Below are positions 9,901 through 19,162 of a DNA stretch of 64,000 nucleotides, piece after piece. Location of the stretch: contig OZ037888.1 in assembly GCA_964035575.1 (NCBI GenBank), positions 620,001 to 684,000 on the forward strand. The letters run 5' to 3'. The stretch comes from Rhynchopus sp. YZ270_cl-10 (Eukaryota > Euglenozoa > Diplonemea > Diplonemida > Diplonemidae). Under the pieces are notes generated by a model that worked only from the letters and a program-made list of their open reading frames with translations, was not told the DNA's origin and made no database searches. The position numbers were made by a program, and so were the translations under genes. Numbering within the stretch: the first letter of the stretch is position 1; every line of letters begins with the position of its first letter.

Positions 9901-12005
9901 AGACATGACAGTTCAGCAGAGCGAGACCTTGCTGCAGAAGGTGTGTGTCATTTTTCTTTTCTTCTTTTTGTGCAACACTACTATACACACGATACTTCGG
10001 CCCCCCCTTAGTCTCTTTCAACTTTCTGCTCATGCAATCATGCAATATAACTAATTTACTTTATGATCCCATCTTCAAACCCACCCAGCACGATAGTGAT
10101 AAAGATGTGCGTGCCCCGGAGCACGAGGCACAAACTTTTCTTTTCTTCCTTTTTGTGCAGATGTGAACATGAGACCCACCCCATCAACTTCTCGCTTTGT
10201 GCTATCAGAAAGCTATTCCTTTCTTCACCACCCACCCACCCACCCCACCCCACCCCCCTCCACAGACGGACGCAGCAGTGTCAGACGCAACAGTGAGAAT
10301 GCAGGCCACAACCGACAACGTCTGCACCCGGATGTCTGCTGCCTACGACACGATGCTGCAGACGTATCTTACGTCCGCATGCGACGCCTCCACGGCACAC
10401 ACTGCTGACGTAAAGGCGACTGTCGCAGGGCTGCTGTCCGGCTTCAAGCAGGACTTCCTTACCGCGACTGCACACAACCACGATGTTTCCCAGGCCGCCA
10501 CGATGGACCATCTCGGCGAAGTGAACACCATCATCGAAGAGATCCCCAAACAGTCACACATCCTGACACGCACTGTGGGCGACCTCTGCACGACTACCAA
10601 GGCAGAAACTATTGCCTCAGCAGACACACTCCACACAAACCTGAACAACCACGCCACGCACTGCGTGGATGAGGTGCGGAACAGCGTCAAGGCGGAGATG
10701 GATGACTACACCAACAAGCTCCGTTCCTTCACGGAGCGCGAAAGCGCTGCTTGCAGCCATGCGGCAGCACAACGCGAGCGCATTGCCGCCGAGGTGCAGG
10801 CTGCACAGACAGAAGCGACAGCACAAATCCAGAAGGTCATCGCTGAGGTCACTGCTATCATGACCTCCACCGTTGCTTCTCTTGAACGCAGTGCGGCTGA
10901 GGTCGATGCGACCATGCATGCCGAGCTGAACACCATCCACACCGAACGCGATGCAGCACATCACCACCACGCTGCCTCCCTTGAGTCTGCCTACCACACT
11001 ATGGGGCAGGGCTTTGCAGGCGCACTGTCGACTGCACACTCCGACCAGGGGTCACTGATCAACAACATCTGCGAATACATCGAGCAGACAAACGGTGCTG
11101 TGCATACTGCAGCGACACGCTCGAATGCTACCACACGGGAGGTTGTTTCTGCACACATTGCCTACCAGCGCGACGCTAAGGTGAAGGGCGATGAACAGCT
11201 TTCTGCGTTGGAGAGCGACGCCTCTGCTTATGTAGACCAGTCTGTGGGGAAGTTCGCGGCCAAGGTGGATGCACACTGTGATAGCGAGTCGACTGCACGC
11301 ATTCAAATGTCGGGTGCACACCGCAGTGCGACGGCAGAGCACAGTGCTGCCCTGCTTGCCTCTGTGGCAGAAGCCTCGAAGACGACGTCCACCGTGCTGT
11401 CAGCCATCGTCGCAGAGAACGGAACGTCTGCAGCAAACACGGTCGCCACCCTCGAGCGCTGCAACTCCGTCATGACCGAGATGAACGCCTCGCTCCACCA
11501 GACGTCCTCCACCACTGCCGCAACCCTCCAGCAGCACACCCAGAACGCAACACAACACATTGCCGCCATTGATGACACCTTCACCACATTGGACGCTAAC
11601 ATGCGCACTGGAGTGACCGAAGGGAGTGCGCCGATCCTTGCACGTCTCAGAGAATCGGAAACGCTGATGACCAGAGTGCAGCAAAACGCTGACGCATTAG
11701 AGCAGAACACCAATGTGTACGAGACGCGTGGCATCACCCCGTCCCCTCTGCGCCCCTACGTGGGGTTGCGTGTCAACTATGAGGACGTTCTGCGTAGGTC
11801 GAATGAAATTGCCATGGCAACAGCCACCCCAAACCCTGCTGCATGCGCCTTCCGCATCTGCGACGATGAAATGGATGTAGACGACGACGAAGGAAACGTT
11901 CCCACGCGTGGCAACACCATCGCAATGTCTCCAGAGCCGATGAAGCATAAAAGGTTGAGTGGTGCGCCAGCAACACCATTAGCGGATCGGTCCAATGTGA
12001 TGTGA
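6913..12005 (+). CDS. kinesin-5 (BimC/Eg5 class) motor, four exons
   Basis: Tetrameric plus-end motor that slides antiparallel spindle microtubules. Exons are 6913-8029, 8974-9466, 9835-9940 and 10266-12005. All junctions are in phase and predict 1151 aa. The motor domain spans residues 5 to about 345, with P-loop GQTNSGKT (89-96), switch I NNRSSRSH (203-210) and switch II DLAGSE (239-244). Exon 1 joins exon 2 as ERG/VYMSE, matching the kinesin-5 neck signature (G-V-Y-x-S-E), which validates the first splice and the subfamily. The stalk (about 375-1060) is coiled coil, unusually rich in Ala, Thr, His and Ser in exon 4. The tail has TPSPLRPY and a second TP/SP-rich end (TATPNPAA, MSPEPMKHKR), candidate CDK sites like the BimC box. 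A pyrimidine tract and AG at 6891-6892 precede the start. Confidence 0.93.
8030..8973. other. kinesin-5 intron 1 with antisense ORF-like block
   Basis: GTATGT...TTTTCCAG intron of 944 bp. The sense strand carries a short T-tailed module (GGTGCTTGCACTTTCAACTT, 8119-8138) also seen near 45.64 kb. About 8258-8640 is GC-balanced and reads open on the minus strand as a charged protein (KRKRKREAKKGGTRTYDWAR... to ...DEVTREF stop), preceded on that strand by an AG and a second, Cys-containing open stretch (8660-8888). It looks like the 3' end of an inserted mobile-element gene rather than random intron. Confidence 0.45.
9467..9834. other. kinesin-5 intron 2
   Basis: GTATGT...CACAG, 368 bp. It contains a reverse family-B repeat (T-run at about 9482-9499, then CGTATTAGTGTACCCGAGGA) and further T-runs. 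Confidence 0.7.
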
Positions 12006-12112
12006 AAGTCTCCGAAGGGGAAAAGAAGAAGAAAAATAGTAAAAAAAAAAAAACAGAAAAAAAAAAAGCAAACCAAACCCGTCATATTTAGATTTTTTTT
12101 CTTTTCACACAC

Positions 12113-12153
12113 AAGGTGACTAAGCATGAGAGGCTTAGGGTCATCTGATAAAC
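12113..12153 (+). repeat. hairpin repeat family A
   Basis: Near-consensus copy: CTAAGC, loop ATGAGAG, GCTTAG, then GGTCATCTGATAAACC and T-run, 108 nt after the kinesin-5 stop. Confidence 0.7.
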
Positions 12154-12324
12154 CTCTTTTTTTAGGTGTGATACAGATCTTGTCAACCTTTTTTGTTTGA
12201 TTTTTTGACTCAAATAGAAGAGCCTTATTGAACATACATTTTAAAAAAATGCACATTTTTTAGAAATTTTAGATTTGTGGAGGATGTTGAGTAACGTATT
12301 TTTTGCTTATGATTATCGTTTTTT

Positions 12325-12365
12325 TGTGACCCAAGCACAAGAGGCTTGGTGTCATGGTTACCAAC
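12325..12365 (+). repeat. hairpin repeat family A with compensatory stem change
   Basis: The stem is CCAAGC/GCTTGG instead of CTAAGC/GCTTAG. Both sides of one base pair changed together, so the pairing is kept. Confidence 0.65.
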
Positions 12366-12379
12366 CCCTTCTTTTTTTC

Positions 12380-12415
12380 AAGGTGACTAAGCGCGAGTTA
12401 AGTTCATCTTATTAA
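12380..12415 (+). repeat. hairpin repeat family A, deleted 3' stem
   Basis: AAGGTGACTAAGCGCGAG joins directly to TTAAGTTCATCTTATTAA; most of the second stem arm is missing. Confidence 0.6.
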
Positions 12416-13073
12416 TTTTTCTTCTTTTTTTTATTTGCGTTCTTTTTTGAAAGGGGTCCATCTTTCTTTAAAGAGTTTCTCAGCTAAAAGGAAAAATGCC
12501 GTAGATTTAGAGGCTTGAGGATTGGATCCGAAAGTTATTTCACAAAAAAATATTGGAAAAAAATAAAATAAATGATTGACAGAGACCACAGTGTGTAATA
12601 ATAAAAAGGGAGCAACAGTATCGTGTACCATTGGTAAGCAATGGTATTTCGATGATATAGGTGAGTGACGACACCTCCCCCTTTTTTGTTGTGTGCACAT
12701 TTTTTTTTAAAATAGGAAGGCAACTTCCTCTTTGGCCCCACCAACTCAATTTTCTTGGAGATTCCAGGACTGTACATGATCCGTTCCCTAAGGGTACTCT
12801 CACTTTTTCTTTTGTTTCTTGTCCCCGCCCGCTCGGATTTTTCAGGGAGGGGAAAAAAAAAAAGTGGGCAAAAAAAAAAAGTGTACAGGGTTTCCACCAA
12901 GGTGGACCGGGGTGGGACCATGCCCACCCCATTATTTTTTCCAGAAAAATCCGGATTTTCACAGGGTTCGGGGGGCATATGGTGACCCCCGAGAAAAATG
13001 GGGTTTGAAGGTTGTAGATGACCCCCCGTGGTCATGCGACCAGAGCATTTGGCACGTTGTAGCCGGGCAAGTA

Positions 13074-13125
13074 GTGGAGTTCATCCTCGGGTGTCTACAC
13101 TAATACAACCAAGTTTTCAAAAAAG
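13074..13125 (+). repeat. family-B repeat
   Basis: GTGGAGTTCATCCTCGGGTG through CAACCAAGTTTTCAAAAAAG; a near-identical copy lies at 14058-14108. Confidence 0.65.
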
Positions 13126-13129
13126 AAAA

Positions 13130-13790
13130 AAGTAGTGTACCGTGCGCCTGCGGCGCTTTGTTGCTGACTACTGCAACATCCCCGCAAGGTAGAGAACTGC
13201 ACGCTCCAATCTGAGCCCCACGGTGGAGAGCAATCAAAAGAAAATGGCACGAGTAAAAAAAGTTGGTAACGTGAGCCTGCGGCGCTGCCCCCCCTTTACC
13301 TTACACTGACGGGTTTTGACCAAAACCAAAAACTTGTCCATTTTGGCAAATTGGCCCCACACAACGGACGGATTCCGGAAATGCAAATGCCGGTGTTTTC
13401 GGGCACTTTCGTGTTTTCAGACGTCAGGATCAGGGAGAGAAAATCTGGATTTGGGATCCCTACATGGATTTTGACCAAAACCAAGAATTTGGCTATTTCG
13501 GTAAAGTGACCCCACCCTGGCCACCACAGCGGACGGGTTCCGGAAATGCCAACCGTGGTACGTTTTGGGGCTGAAAACCCACTTTTTTCAGGGGAAAAAA
13601 TTGCTTCCAAATGTCGGAAATTTCCAAAATTAGACTGAAAATGACCCTTGTTTACGAGTATGGGTTCATATTTTGCGAAAATTTAAGTCACTGAAATTTT
13701 GTCCATTTTTCCGAATATCCCCCACCACAAGCCGGGATTGGCTCGGAACTGCAACAAAACGCCCTCTTGGGCGGAAAAATACCGCACAGG
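13130..13790 (-). repeat. G/H repeat element, reverse copy
   Basis: Read on the minus strand, it runs from GAGCCAATCCCGGCTTGTGG (near 13742) through the H module (near 13675) and two related GGTTTTGGTCAAAA blocks to the CGCCGCAGGC block (near 13277). This is the same order as the + copy at 26.9-27.5 kb. Confidence 0.6.
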
Positions 13791-14057
13791 TTTTTTTCCC
13801 CCGTTCACTTTTTTTTTCCTCCACTTTTTTTTTTTGCTTCACTTTTTTTTTCCCGCCCGCCCGCTCGGATTTTTGGGAAGCCCAAGGACAAGAAACAAAA
13901 GAAAAAGTGTGAGTACCCTAAAAGGGAATGAAAAAGTTTTCAAAAAAAAAAAAAGGGGGAAGAAGAAAAAAACCGCGATACTTCCTCTGACATCCTGACA
14001 TGATTATTGTCAATAGCAAAAAAGAGAAAAATGAATAGCTTGTGAAGACTGTCGAGA

Positions 14058-14108
14058 TAGTGGAGTTCATCCTCGGGTGTCGACACTAATACAACCAAGT
14101 TTTCAAAG
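14058..14108 (+). repeat. family-B repeat
   Basis: ATAGTGGAGTTCATCCTCGG through ACAACCAAGTTTTCAAAGG, differing from the 13.07-kb copy at only a few bases. Confidence 0.65.
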
Positions 14109-14169
14109 GAAAAACAAATGCGGCAGAGGCACCGCACAATTTAAAACAAAAAACCCAAAATTTCCTCCA

Positions 14170-14276
14170 TCGAAATGGATGTAGGACTGCATAGTTGGGT
14201 GTCCACCCCCGGTGTACCAGTCACGTACCAAGGCACACTGTTAACGGAGAGGGCTGTTGTATTTTCATGACAACTT
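14170..14276 (+). repeat. family-D repeat (about 110 nt)
   Basis: CGAAATGGATGTAGGACTGC, GGTGTACCA, AAGGCACACTGTTAAC, GAGGGCTGTTGTATTTTC and a T-rich end; it precedes the orphan gene at 14518. Confidence 0.65.
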
Positions 14277-14517
14277 TATTGAATTTTTTTTTTTTTTTGA
14301 AATGAATGCACCACCCCCTCCCATCCCTCTCTCCCCCTACCCCCTCCTCCCTCCCTCCCTCCATCCATCCCCTTCCTCCCCATTAGATAGAACTAAAAAA
14401 GAGCCATTTTTTTCTCTTTATCTGAGATTTTTTTTTCAACTTTTCCAAAAATCTCTCTCTCTCCCCATCTCTCTCCCAGCTTTACACAAAAAAAAAAAAA
14501 ACACCACAAAAAACACA

Positions 14518-15756
14518 ATGTTCGCCTCTGTCATGAAGAAGACCAAGAAGGTTAAGAAGGTTGCTGCTTCCTCTTCTGTTTCTTCTGTCCAGGCACCTGC
14601 CGCACCTATCCTACGGAACTGCATCCGCGCAGTCAAGGTGCGTGACCCTGAGGAGGAGGCGAAGAAGAACGCTGTGGCGGCGACATCCTCTGCTTCGTCT
14701 GGATCAGCCCCTTCCACCGAGCTGTTTGAAGACGAAGTCTGCGCTGTGGTCGTGACCATGCGTACAGGGTCCTCCTACGATGAACTGTTTGAAAAGGTCC
14801 CGCAAAAGCTTGACTCAGGGTTCGTCTCCGTCTATGCTGTAGATCTGACCCGCATCACTCCCGCCGCGCTTTGCCACTACCTCGTACCCCTCGAGGAAGA
14901 GGACGCAGATGGTACCCCAATCCCTGCCGCACCCCCAGCAGACCTTCCCGCCATGACCCCCGAGGACGTTGCAATGTTCGCGCTGCTCCGTGAGGAAATC
15001 AAGCTTGTCGACCCAGGATGTGTTGTGATCAACTTCGAATGCTGTTCTGGGTGCAGCGCTGGGGGGATCAGCAGTGGGTACAAAGGGAAGGGGATTAATA
15101 GGGTGACCCGGCGTGCGTTGAACAAAGGGTTTATGACGATGTTCTCGGATTTTTCGTTGAAGGCGTTGATCCATGAATGGGACGAAAAGGCATTGGGGCC
15201 TAAGGTGTTCAAGAAGCATGACTCCTCCATCAGCTCCTCGATGGGGCTGAGATTTAAACCAGAGGATCTGACGGAATCTCCTTCCGCACAGTTGGCAGCA
15301 GTCGGCGAGCTCTGCAACGAAGGGTCCGCTACAGTCAGCGCCATGAGTGACACCATTCTCTACGGTTTCAACAACACTGTCGATGCGGAAGGCACACCTC
15401 TCCAGGCCATGACAGGGGATGCCTCGACGCACTACAAAACCAAGGTACTGACCAGAGTCATCAAGGCGGACGCCAGATCTGTCGATGCTCTGGGGCATGT
15501 GTCCCTGACATACCCGTCAGGAGGTGTCCTGCTTACCTCCGCGGGGCATTGGTATGAGTTGCAGAACCTGAACACCTCAGTCGAAGCCGTTGAAAGAGTG
15601 ATGCGTGAGCAAATGTGCGAGGACGACGTCGTCGAGTGGCGTGCAGAGTATGAATCCGCCCCCGTCTCCGCAAAGCGTTCGATGCTTGGTAAAAAGGCAG
15701 CAAAATGTGTCCAACAAAGTGCTCCATGCAAGACGAAGAAATCCTCGAAGTACTAA
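14518..15756 (+). CDS. hypothetical protein, 412 aa
   Basis: I do not recognise this protein. The ATG at 14518 is chosen because a strong CT tract ends in CCCAG at 14475-14479, followed by an A-rich leader. The open frame upstream to 14257 reads through that tract and is not coding. The N-terminus is basic and low-complexity (KKTKKVKKVAASSSVSS). The middle is globular, with a Cys cluster (FECCSGCSAGG, about residues 176-186) and a Gly/Lys loop (SSGYKGKGINRVTRR). The C-terminus is again Cys/Lys-rich (KKAAKCVQQSAPCKTKKSSKY). The N-terminal basic tail could be a nuclear or nucleolar signal, but nothing shows a function. A family-A copy follows the stop by 70 nt. Confidence 0.8.
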   Translation: MFASVMKKTKKVKKVAASSSVSSVQAPAAPILRNCIRAVKVRDPEEEAKKNAVAATSSASSGSAPSTELFEDEVCAVVVTMRTGSSYDELFEKVPQKLDSGFVSVYAVDLTRITPAALCHYLVPLEEEDADGTPIPAAPPADLPAMTPEDVAMFALLREEIKLVDPGCVVINFECCSGCSAGGISSGYKGKGINRVTRRALNKGFMTMFSDFSLKALIHEWDEKALGPKVFKKHDSSISSSMGLRFKPEDLTESPSAQLAAVGELCNEGSATVSAMSDTILYGFNNTVDAEGTPLQAMTGDASTHYKTKVLTRVIKADARSVDALGHVSLTYPSGGVLLTSAGHWYELQNLNTSVEAVERVMREQMCEDDVVEWRAEYESAPVSAKRSMLGKKAAKCVQQSAPCKTKKSSKY

Positions 15757-16298
15757 TAAAACGGAAAGGCGATGTACGTCAATCGACGAATTGAAGGGAA
15801 AAAAAAGAATCACTAACTATTCTTTTGATGACCCAACACGAGAGGCTTAGGTTCATCTTTTCAACTTTTCTCTTCTTTTTTTTGGCTCCAAATAATTACA
15901 AAAAAAAAAAATTACCAAAAAGCAAAATCTGCGTTTACTGTGGGAGAATAACTAGCTTTTCCACAATGCGCCTCTTTATTACTACCCCTTTTTCTGTGTC
16001 CCTTTTTTTTTTTGAGAATTGAAAAAAATGGATACTCCAGTTCGAACAAAGAGTCTTCTTTGTACCTTTTTTTTTTTTTGTTCTAATTTGTTGTTTTGTT
16101 TATTTTTCATTTGCTTTCTTTTTTTTGACTTTCCAACTTCACATTTTTTTTGACCTCGTGCAAACTACTCTTACCCAGCACGGCAAAAAAAAACCCCCCT
16201 CTTACTGACAAAACCAAACACCCCCCCACTTTACATAGCTCGATCTGAAAAAAAACCTTCGCCACCATTACCCTCTCGCACCCTTCTTTCCCAGGCAA
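15757..16298. other. intergenic spacer with family-A copy
   Basis: A family-A relative lies at 15826-15866, with the 5' arm degraded to GACCCAACACGAGAG and the 3' part GCTTAGGTTCATC intact. The rest is poly-T/poly-A, then a long pyrimidine tract ending in CCCAG at 16290-16294, four bases before the next start codon. Confidence 0.65.
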
Positions 16299-17873
16299 AT
16301 GGGCACACCTCCACCATGTTTCGTCCAGCACGACCAGGTCCGTCTGCGTGAGGTAGGAGAGTATTTGTACGGGCACTTCAACCTCCGTGTAAGAGAAGGA
16401 GGTCAGCGCACCAATGAACGGTACTATTATAAGGTAAAGGTGCAGCGTGGGTCATTGTCCACGTGTTCATGCAGCCCGAAGAAGGGGTTTGTTCTTGAAC
16501 GGAGCGGTGCCTCTGCGAAGCAGCGTGTCGATGTAACCATGAAGGGTGTCAACCCCATCGATCTCCATGTCTGTGTTTGGGCTGTTCCTGCTAGTTTCTC
16601 TGAGGCATCCGCTTTGGGCGACGCCACCTCACGTGAACATGATTGGGTGTTCAATGTACGTCTTGCCCCAACCATGCCACCCCTCCCGACACCTTCGCCA
16701 CCATCTGGAACATCCTTCTTTCAATCCACCTTAGGACGGCTGGTCTGCTTTGCCTTTGCGTTGGTGGTGTTGAGATATGCTGTTATGGGTGTTGGTGGGT
16801 TCATGGAGGTGGTTTCGATGCTGTGGTCATTAGCGGTGCAGATACTGTTTGGTGTTTTGAGTGCGATTAAGAGTTTGGTAGGTGCTCTGTGGACGGCGGA
16901 TGCAACGGAAGGTGCGGTACCTCCAAAACAACCGAAATTTGCGAAAACAAAGCACTTCAAGACTCCGCCTACAGAGCCTCCTCCGATCCCCGACTTTCTC
17001 TTCGAGGAGAACGTTACGCTGGGAATGGGGAGTATGTTTGCTGATATAGCCATAGACGGATGGGGAGAAACTGCCTTATGGCTTGCAGGCGCCTCCTCTC
17101 AGTATCTTGCCATTGCTGTGGTGGTCGGTTATGAAGTGGGGATTGCGCTGACCCGCTTTGCTGTTTCGTATGGGTTAGCGCTTGGTGCTGGGTTCATCGG
17201 GCTTCTTCTGGGTGCATATGATTTTTATACTATGGTTCCGGTAAAGGAGGAGTTTATGAGGTTGGAGGGGCAGAGATTGTTGGAGTACGCTCATCCGCAG
17301 GGTGTAGTGCTATGGAATGGAACCGCGCATGATTTTCAAGAATGGGCGGAAGAGGAGAGAGAGCGTGCAGGGTCTGGATCAGCGCTGCTGGAGGTGTTGC
17401 AGACGGTGACTGCAAAGGGGTATGCCGCTGCAGACGAGGTGGAGCAAGCGTTTTCGCTGTCCGCGCAGAACTTTTTTTTTGTGGTGTTTGAAGTGTTGCT
17501 GGTCGCAGTCGCGGTGGTGACGTCGGTGCTTGCGATTAACAGCTTCTCCTCAGGAACCTTAGGGTTAAGGCCATTATCAGGCTTGCTCTCATTCATGACC
17601 TTCGTCATGGCCTTTCCCGGAGCGTCCGAAGTCATCCCTGCTGCCCTCCGGCAAGCTTTCCCTGGCGCAGCGCGCTGGCTCTCTTCAATCTCGTGTATGG
17701 TGATACTCTTCTGTTTTACTGTGTACGTCAGCTTCCCCTTCGTGTTCTACCGCAATTCAAAAGTCCTCCGCGTGAAGATCCAAATGTATTTCATGGGAAC
17801 AGCGCTCCTCATAGCTGCAGCAGTTCTGCTGGTTCTTGAGCCAATGGGAGATGAAGAAGAAGAAGGGGCATAG
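16299..17873 (+). CDS. polytopic membrane protein with possible MSP/VAP-like N-terminal domain
   Basis: A 524-aa integral membrane protein. Residues about 5-125 form a beta-rich domain with YYYKVKVQRGS and a spaced SPKKGFVLERSGASAKQRVD segment. This resembles the layout of an MSP/VAP domain (fold-level guess, weak). A Pro-rich linker follows, then hydrophobic stretches near residues 142-195, 267-310, 390-412, 424-445, 464-485 and 492-512, separated by a charged soluble loop (EEFMRLEGQ...EERERAG). The C-terminus is acidic (GDEEEEGA). With a cytosolic MSP-like head and several membrane passes, an ER or endomembrane contact role is possible but unproven. The start is fixed by the CCCAG at 16290-16294. 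Confidence 0.8.
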   Translation: MGTPPPCFVQHDQVRLREVGEYLYGHFNLRVREGGQRTNERYYYKVKVQRGSLSTCSCSPKKGFVLERSGASAKQRVDVTMKGVNPIDLHVCVWAVPASFSEASALGDATSREHDWVFNVRLAPTMPPLPTPSPPSGTSFFQSTLGRLVCFAFALVVLRYAVMGVGGFMEVVSMLWSLAVQILFGVLSAIKSLVGALWTADATEGAVPPKQPKFAKTKHFKTPPTEPPPIPDFLFEENVTLGMGSMFADIAIDGWGETALWLAGASSQYLAIAVVVGYEVGIALTRFAVSYGLALGAGFIGLLLGAYDFYTMVPVKEEFMRLEGQRLLEYAHPQGVVLWNGTAHDFQEWAEEERERAGSGSALLEVLQTVTAKGYAAADEVEQAFSLSAQNFFFVVFEVLLVAVAVVTSVLAINSFSSGTLGLRPLSGLLSFMTFVMAFPGASEVIPAALRQAFPGAARWLSSISCMVILFCFTVYVSFPFVFYRNSKVLRVKIQMYFMGTALLIAAAVLLVLEPMGDEEEEGA

Positions 17874-19162
17874 GGTGGTGTCTGTACTTTTAGCTGCGTC
17901 GGAGATGACTGAAGGCAGTTGCATTTTTATTTATTTGTTTTTTTTGTGTATTTCGCTTTCCCAGATTTTTTTTCTCTTCCTAGCAGAAACTATGGTATTT
18001 CGATGGGAAAAGGTGTTAAAGAATCCAGCCTTTGATGGGGTAGGGAAAGGGGAGTGGGGGTCATGTAACGTTCGTTCGTTTTTATTATTATTTTTCTCTT
18101 TCTTTTTTTTTTTGTATTTTTCTCACCCAAAAAGAGTGAAAAAGGGTATACGGTGACTAAGCGGAGGCTTATGAGGCATCATTACCAAATTTTCTCTTTG
18201 TGGATGCATTTGTTGGAATAGTGCAGTTGCCTTTGCCACCTGTGTGTGTGTGTGTTTGATAACTAATAGGGGTAATCTTGCGCAGAATATGGCCCCAATG
18301 TATGTATATGTGTGTTTGATAACAGATTTAGAGTGGGTAACACCTGAACGGAGTATAGTCCACCTGTGTGTATGTGTGTGCAAGCACCACTTTCCCATCG
18401 TTCACGTCTTTTCCTTGTCTTTGTTTTTTGTATACAGAAATAACACTAAAAATGTGTATAGAGCCATGCTTGGCATGACAGTTGTTGATACTAAAATATG
18501 GGGGTCAGACCAGAGAGCCTAATTGCCTCTCTCTCTCTCTCTGCCACACTCTCAAGGAGGGGTGTGCTGTCTGCATGTATCCTAATCTTTTCAAAAGGGG
18601 GCATTGTTATACAAAACGACTGTTCCGTCTCTTCTTCAAAATGACTAAGCACGAGGTTCATCTTTTGCATCCTTTTGACAACATAACCAGGGACTTCTAG
18701 GATTTGGGTAAAAAAAAAAGCTACCCTCAAAAAAAAAACTAATATTGTCCTCGCGGCCTTGAGCATCGACCACCCTGCTTTCTCTTAGAGCAATTTGAGG
18801 TCCGGTCTGGATGCATTTTGTTGGAGAGCATCTACCTCCGGCTGCAGAAGCTTTGGAGGGTCTTGGGGTGCTGCACTGTGACTATGAAGCACTGTGAACA
18901 GTACAGCTGAGGAGCATCGCCGTTCCGATGATGAATTTACTTTTTGGGCATTGTGTTGGGTTTTGGGAACAACGCCAACATGAGGACATCGATAAAGATG
19001 AGATTGTCTGTTCCCTCCAACCTCGGAGAAAAAGCTGGGATATCAGATATTCAATGGAGAGCGAGAGCGGTACTCTGCACGACATGCAAATGGTGATGTC
19101 TACCCTCCCTTCACACCACTCACACAGCAATAATCTACATTCGAACAAAGACAACAAAAACC
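17874..19162. other. intergenic spacer, 1.3 kb
   Basis: Holds T-rich tracts, a family-A copy at 18151-18188 (loop GGAG), a truncated A copy at 18638-18669, a reverse family-F fragment (18212-18242) and GTTTGATAACTAATAGGGGT...TTGCGCAG (18253-18282), whose reverse complement recurs at 30.66-30.70 kb. A pyrimidine/CA-rich tract ends in AG at 19126-19127 before the ankyrin gene. Confidence 0.6.
18151..18188 (+). repeat. hairpin repeat family A, short-loop variant
   Basis: CGGTGACTAAGCGGAGGCTT followed by ATGAGGCATCATTACCAAAT; same 4-nt loop as the copy at 3274. Confidence 0.6.

Larger units (their letters stand above)
12006..14517. other. 2.5-kb intergenic repeat region
   Basis: Three family-A copies lie in a row (12113, 12325, 12380). 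Then comes a composite unit (about 12783-13935) whose ends are inverted copies of GGGTACTC(T/A)CACTTTTTCT plus a GCCCGCTCGGATTTTT box, enclosing a reverse copy of the G/H repeat (13130-13790). Family-B copies lie at 13074-13125 and 14058-14108 and a family-D copy at 14170-14276. No gene is seen. Confidence 0.6.

Noticed and set aside
10197-10265. Separate gene starting at 10197 for the kinesin tail
   Set aside because: These codons translate the pyrimidine tract of intron 3; the splice at 10265/10266 is in phase with the upstream exon.
14257-14517. N-terminal extension of the orphan gene at 14518
   Set aside because: It translates poly-T and CT tracts and would cross the CCCAG acceptor at 14475-14479.
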